A stretch of 64,000 bases of DNA from Falsiroseomonas stagni DSM 19981. GTDB lineage: Bacteria > Pseudomonadota > Alphaproteobacteria > Acetobacterales > Acetobacteraceae. Every line of letters begins with the position of its first letter. Position 1 is the stretch's first letter. The stretch lies in assembly GCF_900114315.1 (NCBI RefSeq), contig NZ_FOSQ01000001.1, positions 1,094,202-1,158,201 of the forward strand. The letters are read 5' to 3'. The position numbers were made by a program, and so were the translations under genes. Below the pieces are notes generated by a model that made no database searches, had not been told where the DNA came from, and was given only the letters and a program-made list of their open reading frames with translations. Below, piece after piece: positions 44,966-53,590 of this stretch.

Positions 44966-46255
44966 CTAACGCCCCACCGCTTCCGCGCCCGTCAGCAACA
45001 CCGCCTGCAATACCGCCGCCCCCTTGAGGAAATCGTTGAAGTCCATCGCCTCGCGCGGGTTGTGGCTGCCATGGTCGTTGCGCACGAAGACCATGGCGGA
45101 AGGCACGCCCGCATTGGCGAAGATCGCGGCATCATGCCCCGCGCCGCTCGCCAGCACCTCATGCGGCATCCCCCCGGACTCGCACAGCCGCCGCGCCAGC
45201 GCCAGCAGCCGCCCATCCATCACCGCGGGCGGGGTCCGCACCGGCAGGCCGAGGTCGATCCGCACGCGACGCTCCCGCGCGATCTCCAGCGCCTCGGCCT
45301 CCGCCAGCGCCTGGAAATCCTTCAGCGTCCGCTCGCTCTCCGACCGGTATTCCAGCGTGAAGCGCGCCTCCCCGGGCACGCGAGTCATCGCATGCTGCTT
45401 CGGATCCGTGGTGAGGATGCCGAAGGTCATCACCAGATCCTCGCCGCGTTCCAGCGCGTTGCGCCAGGTGGAGTCGAGCCGCATGGCGAAATCCGCCGTC
45501 GCCAGCACGGCATCCCGCCGCAGCCAGCGCGGCACCGCGCCGGAATGCGCGGCCTCTCCCACCGCCTTGGCATGGGGGTGGCGATGGTTGCCGCGGATGC
45601 CGGAGACGAGGCCGACGGGCACGCCCCGCGCCACCATCACCGGCCCCTGTTCGATATGCAGTTCCACGAAGTGTGACAGCGCGGTGGGATCGACCAGCCG
45701 GGTGCCCGCTGCGACGGAAGCCACATCCGCCCCCTCCCGCGCCATGGCCACGCGCAGGGTCAGGGAGGGGTCCTGCAGGCAGGGCAGGTCCATCCAGGCG
45801 GGATCGAACAGGCCGAACAGGGCGGAGGAGCCGAGATAGGGCCGGCCATACCAGGCGCTTTCCTCCCCCCGCATCACGAATAGCACCAGGCTGCGCGCCC
45901 GTGGCCCCGCGCGTTGCGCGCCCAGCAGCGCCAGCAGCCCCGCGATGACGCCCGCCGCGCCATCGAAATTGCCGCCCTGCGGCACGCTGTCGAGGTGCGA
46001 TCCGCAGGCCGCCGCCGGCAGGGACGGGTCCGTGCCGTCCAGCGTGACGATCAGGTTCGCCGCCGCATCCCAGTCGCAGCGCAGCCCGGCCGCGCGCGCG
46101 ATCGCCTCCACCCGCCGCATCGCCGCGGTCTCCCCGGCGCCATAGGTCTCCCGCGTGATGCCGGTGCCGTCGAAATGCGAATCCCGCAGCGCATCGAACA
46201 GCCCGCGCGCCATGATGGCGAGGTCGGGCGCGATGGCGGGCAGGGGCGTGTCCAT
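44966..46255 (-). CDS. M20-family amidohydrolase (N-carbamoyl amino acid hydrolase / allantoate amidohydrolase-like)
   Basis: 429 residues. The dinuclear metal site is recognisable: His/Asp in CGSHLDSVPQGGNFDGAAGV, Glu pair in MRGEESAWYG, His in ELHIEQGPV and the terminal SGAGHDAAIFA. A dimerisation domain occupies about 210-325 (GNHRHPHAKAVGEAAHSGAVP). The family cleaves ureido groups from carbamoylated acids and includes ureidomalonase-type activity in the oxidative pyrimidine pathway. ATG 46255 gives family length. First gene of the minus arm; divergent from the ornithine-cyclodeaminase-like gene. Confidence 0.88.
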   Translation of the reverse strand: MDTPLPAIAPDLAIMARGLFDALRDSHFDGTGITRETYGAGETAAMRRVEAIARAAGLRCDWDAAANLIVTLDGTDPSLPAAACGSHLDSVPQGGNFDGAAGVIAGLLALLGAQRAGPRARSLVLFVMRGEESAWYGRPYLGSSALFGLFDPAWMDLPCLQDPSLTLRVAMAREGADVASVAAGTRLVDPTALSHFVELHIEQGPVMVARGVPVGLVSGIRGNHRHPHAKAVGEAAHSGAVPRWLRRDAVLATADFAMRLDSTWRNALERGEDLVMTFGILTTDPKQHAMTRVPGEARFTLEYRSESERTLKDFQALAEAEALEIARERRVRIDLGLPVRTPPAVMDGRLLALARRLCESGGMPHEVLASGAGHDAAIFANAGVPSAMVFVRNDHGSHNPREAMDFNDFLKGAAVLQAVLLTGAEAVGR

Positions 46256-46298
46256 CGGGGGATGCTGGCGCGGCAGGCCGATCTGGGCAAGAACAGGG

Positions 46299-46314
46299 GG
46301 CGCCTCTTGGCGCC
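46299..46314. promoter_or_regulatory. Inverted repeat in the divergent promoter region of the N-heterocycle cluster
   Basis: GGCGCC (46299-46304), a TCTT spacer and GGCGCC (46309-46314) form a small dyad midway in the 106-bp spacer between the M20 gene (-) and the ornithine-cyclodeaminase-like gene (+). It could be an operator or leader hairpin. GC-rich words of this size arise easily here, so support is weak. Confidence 0.25.
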
Positions 46315-46361
46315 GCCGCCCTGGCGACCCACCATCACAGCCACACCGAACCGGGCGCTCC

Positions 46362-47396
46362 ATGGACAACGACGAGTTCCTCATCCTCCGCAGCGGCGAA
46401 GCCAATGGCCTCGTCACGCCGCAGGAAGCGCTGGATGCCATCGAGGATGCCTGGCGGGATTACGGCGCCCATCGCCAGGTGCTGTCGAACCCGCCCGCCC
46501 TGGGCATGAAGGGACCAGGTGCGACCTTCAAGGTGAAGGGCGCCGTCCTGCCCGGCGCGAAGCTCGCGGGTTTCCGCCTGATCGCGGATGCGCGGGACGC
46601 GGCACGGGACTGGGCGTGGCTGGCGGATGGCACCACGGGCCGGCCGCTGGCGATGATGGACGAGTACTGGCTGCATTGCCTGCGCACGGCGGCCACCGGC
46701 GCGCTGGCGGCGAAGCTGCTGGCCCGCCCGGGCGCCACGCGCGCCGCGCTGATCGGCGCCGGGCGCATCGCGGCCCACCTGCCGGCCTGCCTCGCCGCCG
46801 CGCTTCCCGGCATCACGGACCTCCATGTCGCGGCGCGCCGGGCGGAGGCGGTGGCGGAATTCGTGGCCAAGGCGCCCACGGAGCTAACGCTGAAACTCCA
46901 CGCCGCGCCCTCCATCGCGGAAGCCGTGCGCGATGCCGACATCGTCATCACCATCACCGCCGCGACCGAGACCTTCCTCGACGCCTCCATGGTCAAGCCC
47001 GGCGCGACGGTGATCGGCCTCGGCGATGTGGAACTGCATGCGGACCTGCTGGGCTGGGCGAACCGCTTCGTGGTGGATGACCTCGTCTTCGCGCTGACCA
47101 TCGGCAATGTCGGCGCCTGGATCGACAGCGGCGCCTGGACGGCGGAGGCGATCACCGCGCGGCTGGCCGCCGATGTGGGGGAGATCGTCGGCGGCACGAA
47201 GCCCGGCCGTGTGGATGACAGCGACAACATCGTCGCCATCATCCAGGGCATGGCGATCGGCGACCTGGCGCTGGCGGCGCTGGCCTGGCGCAAGGCGCGC
47301 CTCCGTCGCCTCGGCATCCGGGTCAATCTGGGGGAGCCCGCGAACCCGCATCTGCGCGGCCCGACGCCGCGGCGGAACCGCGCCATCCTCCGCTGA
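46362..47396 (+). CDS. Ornithine cyclodeaminase / mu-crystallin family protein
   Basis: 344 residues. An N-terminal oligomerisation/substrate part (TPQEALDAIEDAWRDYG; GPGATFKVKGAVLPGAKLAGFRL) is followed by a Rossmann domain with ALIGAGRIAAHLPACLAAALP and DIVITITAATETFLDASMVKPG. The family includes ornithine cyclodeaminase, alanine dehydrogenase and ketimine reductases that use NAD(P). The exact reaction is unknown; an imine or amino acid released from a ring-opening step is a reasonable substrate class. First gene of the plus-strand operon. Confidence 0.87.
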   Translation: MDNDEFLILRSGEANGLVTPQEALDAIEDAWRDYGAHRQVLSNPPALGMKGPGATFKVKGAVLPGAKLAGFRLIADARDAARDWAWLADGTTGRPLAMMDEYWLHCLRTAATGALAAKLLARPGATRAALIGAGRIAAHLPACLAAALPGITDLHVAARRAEAVAEFVAKAPTELTLKLHAAPSIAEAVRDADIVITITAATETFLDASMVKPGATVIGLGDVELHADLLGWANRFVVDDLVFALTIGNVGAWIDSGAWTAEAITARLAADVGEIVGGTKPGRVDDSDNIVAIIQGMAIGDLALAALAWRKARLRRLGIRVNLGEPANPHLRGPTPRRNRAILR

Positions 47397-47454
47397 GGGT
47401 TGACTTCGCCGGGCGGCGCGCGACCATCCGGGCCTTGAACCAGCAGGGCCTGGC

Positions 47455-48267
47455 ATGGACCTGGCACCCTTCCCGGTGGCCGAACGCGACGCGGTGGTGA
47501 TCGAGAGTGCCCCGGTGGGGCGCCGCTACCATCGCCTGCGCCTGGATGCGCCGGACCTCTCCGCGCGCGGCCGCCCCGGGCAGTTCTTCCACCTGCTCTG
47601 CCGCGATGGCGGCGGCAACGGCCCCTATCTGCGGCGCCCCATGAGCATCTGGCGCTGCGGGGCGGAGGAGCCGCTCGGCTTTCTCTTCCATGTGAAGGGC
47701 AGGGGCACCGCGGCGCTGGCGGCGCTGCGCGCGGGGGATCGGCTTTCCGTGGTCGGCCCGCTCGGCCAGGGTTTCTCCCTGCATCCGTCCTGGCGGCGCA
47801 TCCTGATCCTGGCGCGCGGCGTGGGCCTGGCGACGCTGGCGCCGCTGACGGATGCGGCGGCGCGGCTCGGCATCGCCGTCGATGCCGTGCTCTCCGCCCG
47901 CGATCCCGCCGACCTGATGGCGGATGAATTCGCCGGCGCGTCGGGCGCGCTGGTCACGCCGGTCTTCGATGCCGATGGCAGCAGCGATCCCGCGGCGGTG
48001 GAGGCGCTGCTGCGCGCCCGCTTCGAGGCCGCGCGGCCGGATGCCGTCTTCACCTGCGGATCGAACCGTCTGTTCCTGCTGCTGCAACGGCTTTCGGCGG
48101 AATACGCCATCCCCGGCCAGGTGGCGCTGGAACAGCAGATGGGCTGCGGGCTTGGCATGTGCTTCTGCTGCGTCCGGCCGATCCGCGCGCCGGATGGCGG
48201 CACCGTCAATCTCCGCGTCTGCGCGGAAGGCCCGGTCTTCGATCTCCAGGCGGCGCTGGGATGGTAG
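47455..48267 (+). CDS. Dihydroorotate dehydrogenase electron transfer subunit-like (PyrK-like)
   Basis: A 270-residue ferredoxin-reductase fold. An FAD-binding beta-barrel has RPGQFFHLLCR and YLRRPMSIWR (RxxS flavin motif). An NAD domain carries ILILARGVGLATLAPL, though the usual GGxG is ARGVG. The C-terminal [2Fe-2S] cluster is complete: cysteines of CGLGMCFCC plus the distal Cys in LRVCAEGPVFD. In type 1B enzymes this subunit passes electrons between NAD and PyrD. The stop overlaps the next gene's ATG. Confidence 0.88.
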   Translation: MDLAPFPVAERDAVVIESAPVGRRYHRLRLDAPDLSARGRPGQFFHLLCRDGGGNGPYLRRPMSIWRCGAEEPLGFLFHVKGRGTAALAALRAGDRLSVVGPLGQGFSLHPSWRRILILARGVGLATLAPLTDAAARLGIAVDAVLSARDPADLMADEFAGASGALVTPVFDADGSSDPAAVEALLRARFEAARPDAVFTCGSNRLFLLLQRLSAEYAIPGQVALEQQMGCGLGMCFCCVRPIRAPDGGTVNLRVCAEGPVFDLQAALGW

Positions 48268-49190
48268 ACCTCACCACCCGCATCGGCGCGGTCACGCTGG
48301 CCAACCCGGTCATGCCGGCATCCGGCACCTTCGGCCCCGAACTCGCGCAGGTCTTCGACCTCGGGCTGCTGGGCGCGCTGGTGACGAAATCCGTTACGCC
48401 GGAACCCCGCTCCGGCAATCCCCTGCCACGGCTCTGCGAGACGGAGGCGGGAATCCTCAATTCCATCGGCATCCCCGGCAAGGGCCTCGATCATTTCATC
48501 GCGCACGCCATCCCCGAATGGCGCCGCTTCCGCCCGCCGCTGGTCGTCTCCCTCTCCGCCGGCACCAATGCCGCCTTCGCCGAGGCCGCCGCGCGCCTGG
48601 CGGATACCCCCGGCATCGCCGCGATCGAGGCCAACATCTCCTGCCCCAATCTGGAGGAGGATGGCCGCGCCTTCGCGATGTTTCCCGAATCAGCCGCCGC
48701 CGCCATCGCCGCCATGCGCGCGCGCTGCGCCCTGCCGATCTGGGCCAAGCTCTCCCCCAATACCGGCGACATCGCCGCGGTGGCGCGGGCGGCGGAGGAG
48801 GCGGGCGCGGATGCGATCGTCGTCGCCAACACCATCCTCGGCCTCGCCATCGATATCGAGAAGGCCACGCCCAAGCTCGGCGCCGGCATGGGCGGCTTTT
48901 CCGGCCCTGCCTTCAAGCCCATCGCGCTGCGCCTCACCTGGCAATGCGCCCAGGCCGTCCGCATCCCCGTCATCGGCGTCGGCGGCATCGCGACGGCGGA
49001 GGATGCGGTGGAATTCATGATGGCCGGCGCCACCGCGGTGCAGGTTGGCACCGCCAGCTTCATCAGCCCGACGGCCCTGGTGCAGGTGATCGACGGGCTG
49101 CGGGATTTCTGCACCCGCCGCGGTTTCGCCCGCAGCGCGGACCTCACCGGCCTGGCGCTGCCGGGAAGCGGGCGCCTCGCCGCCGAATAG
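48261..49190 (+). CDS. Dihydroorotate dehydrogenase-like catalytic subunit, class 1B type
   Basis: A 309-residue FMN TIM barrel. The opening VDLTTRIGAVTLANPVMPAS is typical of class 1 PyrD. The general base is the cysteine of ANISCPN, a class 1 feature (class 2 membrane enzymes use serine). Phosphate/FMN-binding segments are GVGGIATAEDAVEFMMAG and AVQVGTASF. ATG 48261 overlaps the PyrK-like stop by 7 nt, implying a stoichiometric complex. Most alphaproteobacteria make pyrimidines with class 2 PyrD, so this pair may work on orotate or a related pyrimidine catabolically (inference). Confidence 0.88.
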   Translation: MVDLTTRIGAVTLANPVMPASGTFGPELAQVFDLGLLGALVTKSVTPEPRSGNPLPRLCETEAGILNSIGIPGKGLDHFIAHAIPEWRRFRPPLVVSLSAGTNAAFAEAAARLADTPGIAAIEANISCPNLEEDGRAFAMFPESAAAAIAAMRARCALPIWAKLSPNTGDIAAVARAAEEAGADAIVVANTILGLAIDIEKATPKLGAGMGGFSGPAFKPIALRLTWQCAQAVRIPVIGVGGIATAEDAVEFMMAGATAVQVGTASFISPTALVQVIDGLRDFCTRRGFARSADLTGLALPGSGRLAAE

Positions 49191-49196
49191 GGCGGG

Positions 49197-49227
49197 TTGA
49201 CAGGGCACCCCCCTCTGCCTTGATAAC
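49197..49227 (+). promoter_or_regulatory. Candidate internal promoter before the Rieske oxygenase gene
   Basis: A perfect TTGACA (49197-49202) is followed by GATAAC (49222-49227) after a long 19-bp spacer. It lies within the 63-bp gap between the PyrD-like and oxygenase genes. AAGGAA then serves as ribosome binding site. It could let the oxygenase segment be expressed separately. Confidence 0.35.
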
Positions 49228-49253
49228 GCTTAGTCCTCGAAGGAATAACGCCC

Positions 49254-50540
49254 ATGCTGCGCCAGGAGCAGAACGAGCTCGTCACCCGCACCGGCCCCGG
49301 CACGCCCATGGGCCAGCTCTTCCGCTCCTACTGGATCCCCGCGCTGCTGGCCGAGGAACTGCCGGAAGACGGCTGCCCGCCCGTCCGCATCAAGCTGCTG
49401 TCGGAGCGCCTGCTGGCGGTGCGGGACAGTGAGGGCCGCTACGGCCTGATCGACGAATTCTGCGCCCATCGCGGCGTCTCGCTCTGGTTCGGCCGGAACG
49501 AGGATGGCGGCATCCGCTGCCCCTATCACGGCTGGAAATACGACGTGACCGGGCAATGCGTGGAGGTCCCGTCGGAGCCCGCCGAGAACGGCTTCTGCCA
49601 GAAGATCAAGCTGACCGGCTACAAGCTGGTGAAGATCGGCGACATCCTCTGGGCCTATATGGGGCCGGCGGAGAGCGAGCCGCCGCTGCCGGAATGGGAA
49701 TTCGCGAAAGTCGCCCCCGCCCAGACCTTCACCAGCAAGCGGCTGCAGGAATGCAACTGGTTGCAGGCGATGGAAGGCGGCATCGATTCCTCCCACGTCT
49801 CCTGGCTGCATCGCGGCGCGCTGAATTCCGACCCCCTCTTCAAGGGCGCCAAGGGCAACCAGTATAACCTCAAGGACGCGAAGCCGGTCTTCGAGGTCGT
49901 GGAAGCCCCGGGCGGCCTCTACATCGGCGCAAGGCGGAATGCAGAAGATGGACAATACTACTGGCGCATCACGCCCTGGGTGATGCCGAGCTTCACCATG
50001 GTGCCGCCGCGCGGCGACCACCCCGTGCACGGCCATTTCTGGATTCCCATCGATGATGAGAATTGCTGGGCCTGGTCCTTCGACTACCACCCGACCCGCG
50101 CGCTGACGGACCATGAACGCCAGGCGATGCTGGATGGCCACGGCATCCACGTCACCTACGTCCCCGGCACCTACCGCCCGGCGGCCAACAAGGACAACGA
50201 CTACCTCATGGACAGGGAGGCGCAGAAACTGGGGAAAACCTATTCCGGCGTCGCCGGCATCGCCATGCAGGATGCGTCGCTCCAGGAAAGCATGGGCCCC
50301 ATCGTCGACCGCACGAAGGAGAATCTGGTCTCCACCGACAACGGCATCATCATGGCCCGCCACCGCCTGATGCGCGCGGCGAAGGCGCTGGCGGAAAAGG
50401 GCGTGCTGCCGCCGGGGCGCGATGCGGCCCACCAGCGCGTGCGCTCCGCCGCCGTCATCCTGCCGCCCGACCAGGCGTTCAAGGATGCGGCGGCGGAGGA
50501 TCTGACGGTGCGGGAAGGCGTGAAGCAGTCCTCCGTCTGA
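49254..50540 (+). CDS. Rieske non-heme iron oxygenase, phthalate 4,5-dioxygenase-like alpha subunit
   Basis: 428 residues. The Rieske [2Fe-2S] motif is EFCAHRGVSLWFG through IRCPYHGWKYD (about 69-97). The mononuclear iron ligands are the two histidines of GIDSSHVSWLHRG (about 178-190), with a further acidic ligand expected in the C-terminal part (QESMGPIVDRTKE region). Length and lack of a beta subunit fit the phthalate dioxygenase clade (alpha homo-oligomers), which attack aromatic and heteroaromatic acids. Reductase and Rieske ferredoxin genes follow in the operon, giving a three-component system. Substrate unknown. Confidence 0.9.
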   Translation: MLRQEQNELVTRTGPGTPMGQLFRSYWIPALLAEELPEDGCPPVRIKLLSERLLAVRDSEGRYGLIDEFCAHRGVSLWFGRNEDGGIRCPYHGWKYDVTGQCVEVPSEPAENGFCQKIKLTGYKLVKIGDILWAYMGPAESEPPLPEWEFAKVAPAQTFTSKRLQECNWLQAMEGGIDSSHVSWLHRGALNSDPLFKGAKGNQYNLKDAKPVFEVVEAPGGLYIGARRNAEDGQYYWRITPWVMPSFTMVPPRGDHPVHGHFWIPIDDENCWAWSFDYHPTRALTDHERQAMLDGHGIHVTYVPGTYRPAANKDNDYLMDREAQKLGKTYSGVAGIAMQDASLQESMGPIVDRTKENLVSTDNGIIMARHRLMRAAKALAEKGVLPPGRDAAHQRVRSAAVILPPDQAFKDAAAEDLTVREGVKQSSV

Positions 50541-51016
50541 TGGAATCGCAATCGGCCCGCGCGACGACGGCGGCGGAATCCCGCTTCCGGATCGCCAACC
50601 CCAACTCCCTGCCGCGCACGACGGCGATCGTCCCGCTCGATTCCGCCGCCGCGGCGACGCTCGCGGAACTGCGCGGCGGCCCCTGGCAGCGCGCCATCTT
50701 CGTGGAACTCGACCAGGGCGGCGACTGGATCGCGCAGCTTCCCGGCCGCACGCGCGCCCTGGTCGCGGCGATCACGGAAGCCAGCCTGGTCCTGCTGGTC
50801 GCCACCGCCGGCGCCGATGCCCGCGCGGCCGCCGTGGTGGCGGAAGCCGCGCAGGCGCAGGGCCGCATGATCGCCGCCGTGGTGCTGGACAGCGGGGATG
50901 CCGATCCCGCGGCCCTTGAGCGCAGCCTGGCCGCGCTGCGTCCCCATGCCGGGATGCTCGTGCTGGCCGATGGCACGGATTACGTCGCCGCCCTGCTGGA
51001 GGCGCTGCGCGCGTGA
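50540..51016 (+). CDS. Unrecognised 158-residue protein coupled to the Rieske oxygenase
   Basis: No family recognised. Residues 1-25 are polar; about 26-158 form alternating strands and helices (RTTAIVPLD, RAIFVELDQGG, ASLVLLVATAG, MIAAVVLDSGD, HAGMLVLADG), a Rossmann-like alpha/beta layout without a clear nucleotide motif. There is no signal peptide, cysteine cluster or metal motif. Its ATG overlaps the oxygenase stop (TGATG), and its stop overlaps the reductase GTG (GTGA), so it is translated in step with both. An accessory or assembly role for the oxygenase, or a regulatory subunit, is inferred from position only. Confidence 0.75.
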   Translation: MESQSARATTAAESRFRIANPNSLPRTTAIVPLDSAAAATLAELRGGPWQRAIFVELDQGGDWIAQLPGRTRALVAAITEASLVLLVATAGADARAAAVVAEAAQAQGRMIAAVVLDSGDADPAALERSLAALRPHAGMLVLADGTDYVAALLEALRA

Positions 51017-52224
51017 CGCGGCATGTCGTCATCATCGGCGGCGGCCAGGCCGGCGGCCGCTTCGCCGAGGCGCTCCGCAAGGGCGGCAGCGACGCGCGCA
51101 TCACGATGCTCGCGGAAGAACCACACGCTCCCTATGAACGCCCGCCGCTGTCGAAGGATGTGCTCTCCGGCAAGGCGGCGCCCGACACCACGCGCCTCCC
51201 CGTGGACTGGGCCGCGCTCGGCATCGACATCCTCGAAGGCGTGCGCGCCGAATCCATCGACCGCGGCGCGAAGCGCGTGCAGCCCGCCGGCGGTGGCGCC
51301 CCCATCCCCTACGACACACTCGTGCTGGCAACGGGTGCCCGTCCGCGCCGCCTGGCCGCGCTGACGGATGCGGACCTGCCGGTCTTCGCGCTGCGCAGCC
51401 TGGACGATGCCGCCGCGCTGCATGCCATCCTCACCCCCGGCCGCCGCATCCTGCTGATCGGCGGTGGCGTCATCGGGCTGGAAGTCGCGGCCACCGCCGC
51501 CGGCCTCGGCGCCCATCCCGTGGTTGTGGAGATGGCGCCCCGCCTGATGCCCCGGGGCTGCCCGCCCTTGATGGCGGACCGCCTGTTGGCGCTGCACCGC
51601 GCCCGCGGGGTGGAAGTCCATCTCGGCACCGGCGTCATCGCCGTGGACTGGGCCGGCGCCGGCATCATCGCGACGCTGGGCAATGGCGAACGGATCGAGG
51701 CCGACGGCATCGTGCTCGGCATCGGCGCCGCGCCCGATGATGGCCTGGCTGCCGCCGCCGGGCTTCGCACCCGGGACGGCATCCTGGTCGATGGCCATGC
51801 GCGCAGCCTGGATAATCCGGACGTGCTCGCCATCGGCGACGTCGCCCGCCATCCCCTGCCGCGCTTCGGCGTGACGCTGCGCCAGGAAAGCTGGCGCCAT
51901 GCGGAAGCCCATGCCCGCCACGCCGCCGCCGCGCTGCTGGACCCGTCGCTGCCGGACTATGACGATGTGCCCGGCTTCTGGTCCGACCAGCACGGCACGC
52001 GCCTGCTGGTGGAGGGCCTGCCGCAGGAGGGCCAGGAAATCCTCCGCCCCGCCGCCACCGAATCCACCTGGCACATCGCCGGGGATGGCCGCCTGGTCGG
52101 CGCCGCGACGCTCGGCGACAGCAAGGCCATGGCCGTCGCGCGGCGCCTCATCGCCGCCAGCGCCCGCCCCGACCCCGCCCGCCTGGCCGACCCCGCCAGC
52201 GACCTTCGCGCCCTGCTACGCTGA
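51013..52224 (+). CDS. FAD-dependent ferredoxin reductase-type oxidoreductase
   Basis: 403 residues starting at GTG 51013 in a GTGA overlap. The FAD motif is VVIIGGGQAGGRFAEAL. The family motif YERPPLSKDVLSG near 37-49 is typical of Rieske/cytochrome P450 ferredoxin reductases (PdR/BphA4 type). ATGARPRRL follows, the NAD motif is [15 protein letters not shown], and the second FAD contact is NPDVLAIGDVARHP. The C-terminal reductase domain has YDDVPGFWSDQHGTRLLVEG. It transfers electrons from NAD(P)H to the Rieske ferredoxin encoded downstream. Confidence 0.92.
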   Translation: MTRHVVIIGGGQAGGRFAEALRKGGSDARITMLAEEPHAPYERPPLSKDVLSGKAAPDTTRLPVDWAALGIDILEGVRAESIDRGAKRVQPAGGGAPIPYDTLVLATGARPRRLAALTDADLPVFALRSLDDAAALHAILTPGRRILLIGGGVIGLEVAATAAGLGAHPVVVEMAPRLMPRGCPPLMADRLLALHRARGVEVHLGTGVIAVDWAGAGIIATLGNGERIEADGIVLGIGAAPDDGLAAAAGLRTRDGILVDGHARSLDNPDVLAIGDVARHPLPRFGVTLRQESWRHAEAHARHAAAALLDPSLPDYDDVPGFWSDQHGTRLLVEGLPQEGQEILRPAATESTWHIAGDGRLVGAATLGDSKAMAVARRLIAASARPDPARLADPASDLRALLR

Positions 52225-52234
52225 CATGGCCAGA

Positions 52235-52256
52235 CCGCGCCCCAAGCAGGGCGCGG
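52235..52256 (+). promoter_or_regulatory. Hairpin upstream of the Bug gene in the Rieske operon
   Basis: CCGCGCCC (52235-52242) pairs perfectly with GGGCGCGG (52249-52256) around a 6-nt loop, 22 bp before the Bug GTG start. No T run follows. As an internal mRNA hairpin it could stabilise the downstream receptor message or cause partial termination after the reductase. Confidence 0.4.
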
Positions 52257-52278
52257 CGGCCCCGAGGAGAAACGTCCC

Positions 52279-53250
52279 GTGCCCCTGATCCGCCGCCGTG
52301 CCCTGCTCACCCTTCCGCTCGCCACCGCCGCCATCCCGGCGCGCGCGCAGGATGCCTGGCCCAACCGCCCCATCCGCATCACCGCCCCCTTCGCGCCGGG
52401 CGGCAGCGCGGACACGTTGGGCCGCCTGGTGGCGCAGGAACTCCAGACCGCGCTCGGCCAGTCCGTGGTGGTGGAGAACCGCCCCGGCGCCGGCGGTGTC
52501 CTCGGCTCCCTGGCCGTCGCGCGCGCCGCGCCGGATGGCTACAGCTTCGTCATCTCCGGCATCGCGAGCCATGTCGTGGCGCCCGCCATCAACAGCGCCG
52601 CTGGCTTCGATCCGATCAAGGATTTCACCCACATCGCCTTTCTCGGCGGCCCGCCCACGGTCTTCATCGTCAACAACAACATCCCGGCGCGGAACCTGGC
52701 GGAATTCGTGGCGCTGGCCCGCGGCGGCCAGCGCTTCGCCTTCGGGTCGCCCGGCGCGGGCACCCATGGCCACCTCTTCGGCATCGCCTTCATGAATGCC
52801 GGGCGGTTCGAGATGGACCACATCCCCTATCGCGGCGCCGGTGCGGCGATGGGCGACATCATCGGCGGCAGCGTCCCGGCGGGCTCCATCACCCTCTCCT
52901 CCGCCGCCGGCGCCATCCGCGGTGGCCAGGTCCGCGCGCTCGCCTTGACCACCGCGACGCGCGCCCGCGCCTTCCCGGACCTGCCGACCTTCACCGAACA
53001 GGGTTTCCCGGACCTCGCCGCCATGACCTGGTTCGGCCTCTCCGGCCCCGCGGGCCTGCCCGCGCCCATCGTCGATCGCCTGAACCGGGAGGTGGTGCGC
53101 GCGATGGCGCTGCCCCGTATCCGCGACAGGCTGGAAGCCGATGCGACGGAGGCTGTATCCATGACCGCCGCCGAATACACCCGCTTCATCGAAACCGAGA
53201 CGGCGCGCTGGGCCCCCATAGCCCGCGCCGCCGGCGTCCGCGCCGAATAG
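52279..53250 (+). CDS. Bug/TctC-family substrate-binding protein of the Rieske operon
   Basis: 323 residues starting at GTG with GAGGAGA 9 nt upstream. A signal peptide ending AIPARA precedes PNRPIRITAPFAPGGSADTL, VVVENRPGAGGVLGSLAVAR and DHIPYRGAGAAMGDIIGG. Aromatic-acid catabolic operons often carry such a receptor (TphC in terephthalate clusters is the known case), so it probably binds the cluster's substrate. It sits between the reductase and Rieske ferredoxin genes, 13 bp before the latter. Confidence 0.93.
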   Translation: MPLIRRRALLTLPLATAAIPARAQDAWPNRPIRITAPFAPGGSADTLGRLVAQELQTALGQSVVVENRPGAGGVLGSLAVARAAPDGYSFVISGIASHVVAPAINSAAGFDPIKDFTHIAFLGGPPTVFIVNNNIPARNLAEFVALARGGQRFAFGSPGAGTHGHLFGIAFMNAGRFEMDHIPYRGAGAAMGDIIGGSVPAGSITLSSAAGAIRGGQVRALALTTATRARAFPDLPTFTEQGFPDLAAMTWFGLSGPAGLPAPIVDRLNREVVRAMALPRIRDRLEADATEAVSMTAAEYTRFIETETARWAPIARAAGVRAE

Positions 53251-53263
53251 GAAAGCCCTGGCC

Positions 53264-53590
53264 ATGCCGCTCCTGCCGCTCATCGCCACCACCGCCATCG
53301 CCGAGGGAGAGGGCCAGCGCGTCGACACGCCCGAAGGCGCCTTCGCCGTCTTCAACCTGGGCGGCGAGTTCTTCGTCCTCGACAACACCTGCACCCACGG
53401 CCCCGGCAACCTCGGCGACGGCTTCATCGAGAATGAGGAAGTCGAATGCGACTTCCACCAGGGGCGCTTCTCCATCCGCAACGGCGCCGCGACGGCCGCC
53501 CCCTGCATCGATCCCGTCCGCGTCTGGGACGTGGTGATCCAGGACGGGCAGATCTGCATCGACCCCAAGGCCGGGCACTACGCGGTATGA
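53264..53590 (+). CDS. Rieske [2Fe-2S] ferredoxin
   Basis: 108 residues. The cluster ligands are C43/H45 in NTCTHGPGNL and Cys/His in VECDFHQGRFS about 17 residues later, the standard CxH...CxxH spacing. There is no N-terminal signal or membrane anchor, so it is a soluble electron carrier between the reductase and the oxygenase. It overlaps the PdxA-like gene by 4 nt (ATGA). Confidence 0.92.
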   Translation: MPLLPLIATTAIAEGEGQRVDTPEGAFAVFNLGGEFFVLDNTCTHGPGNLGDGFIENEEVECDFHQGRFSIRNGAATAAPCIDPVRVWDVVIQDGQICIDPKAGHYAV

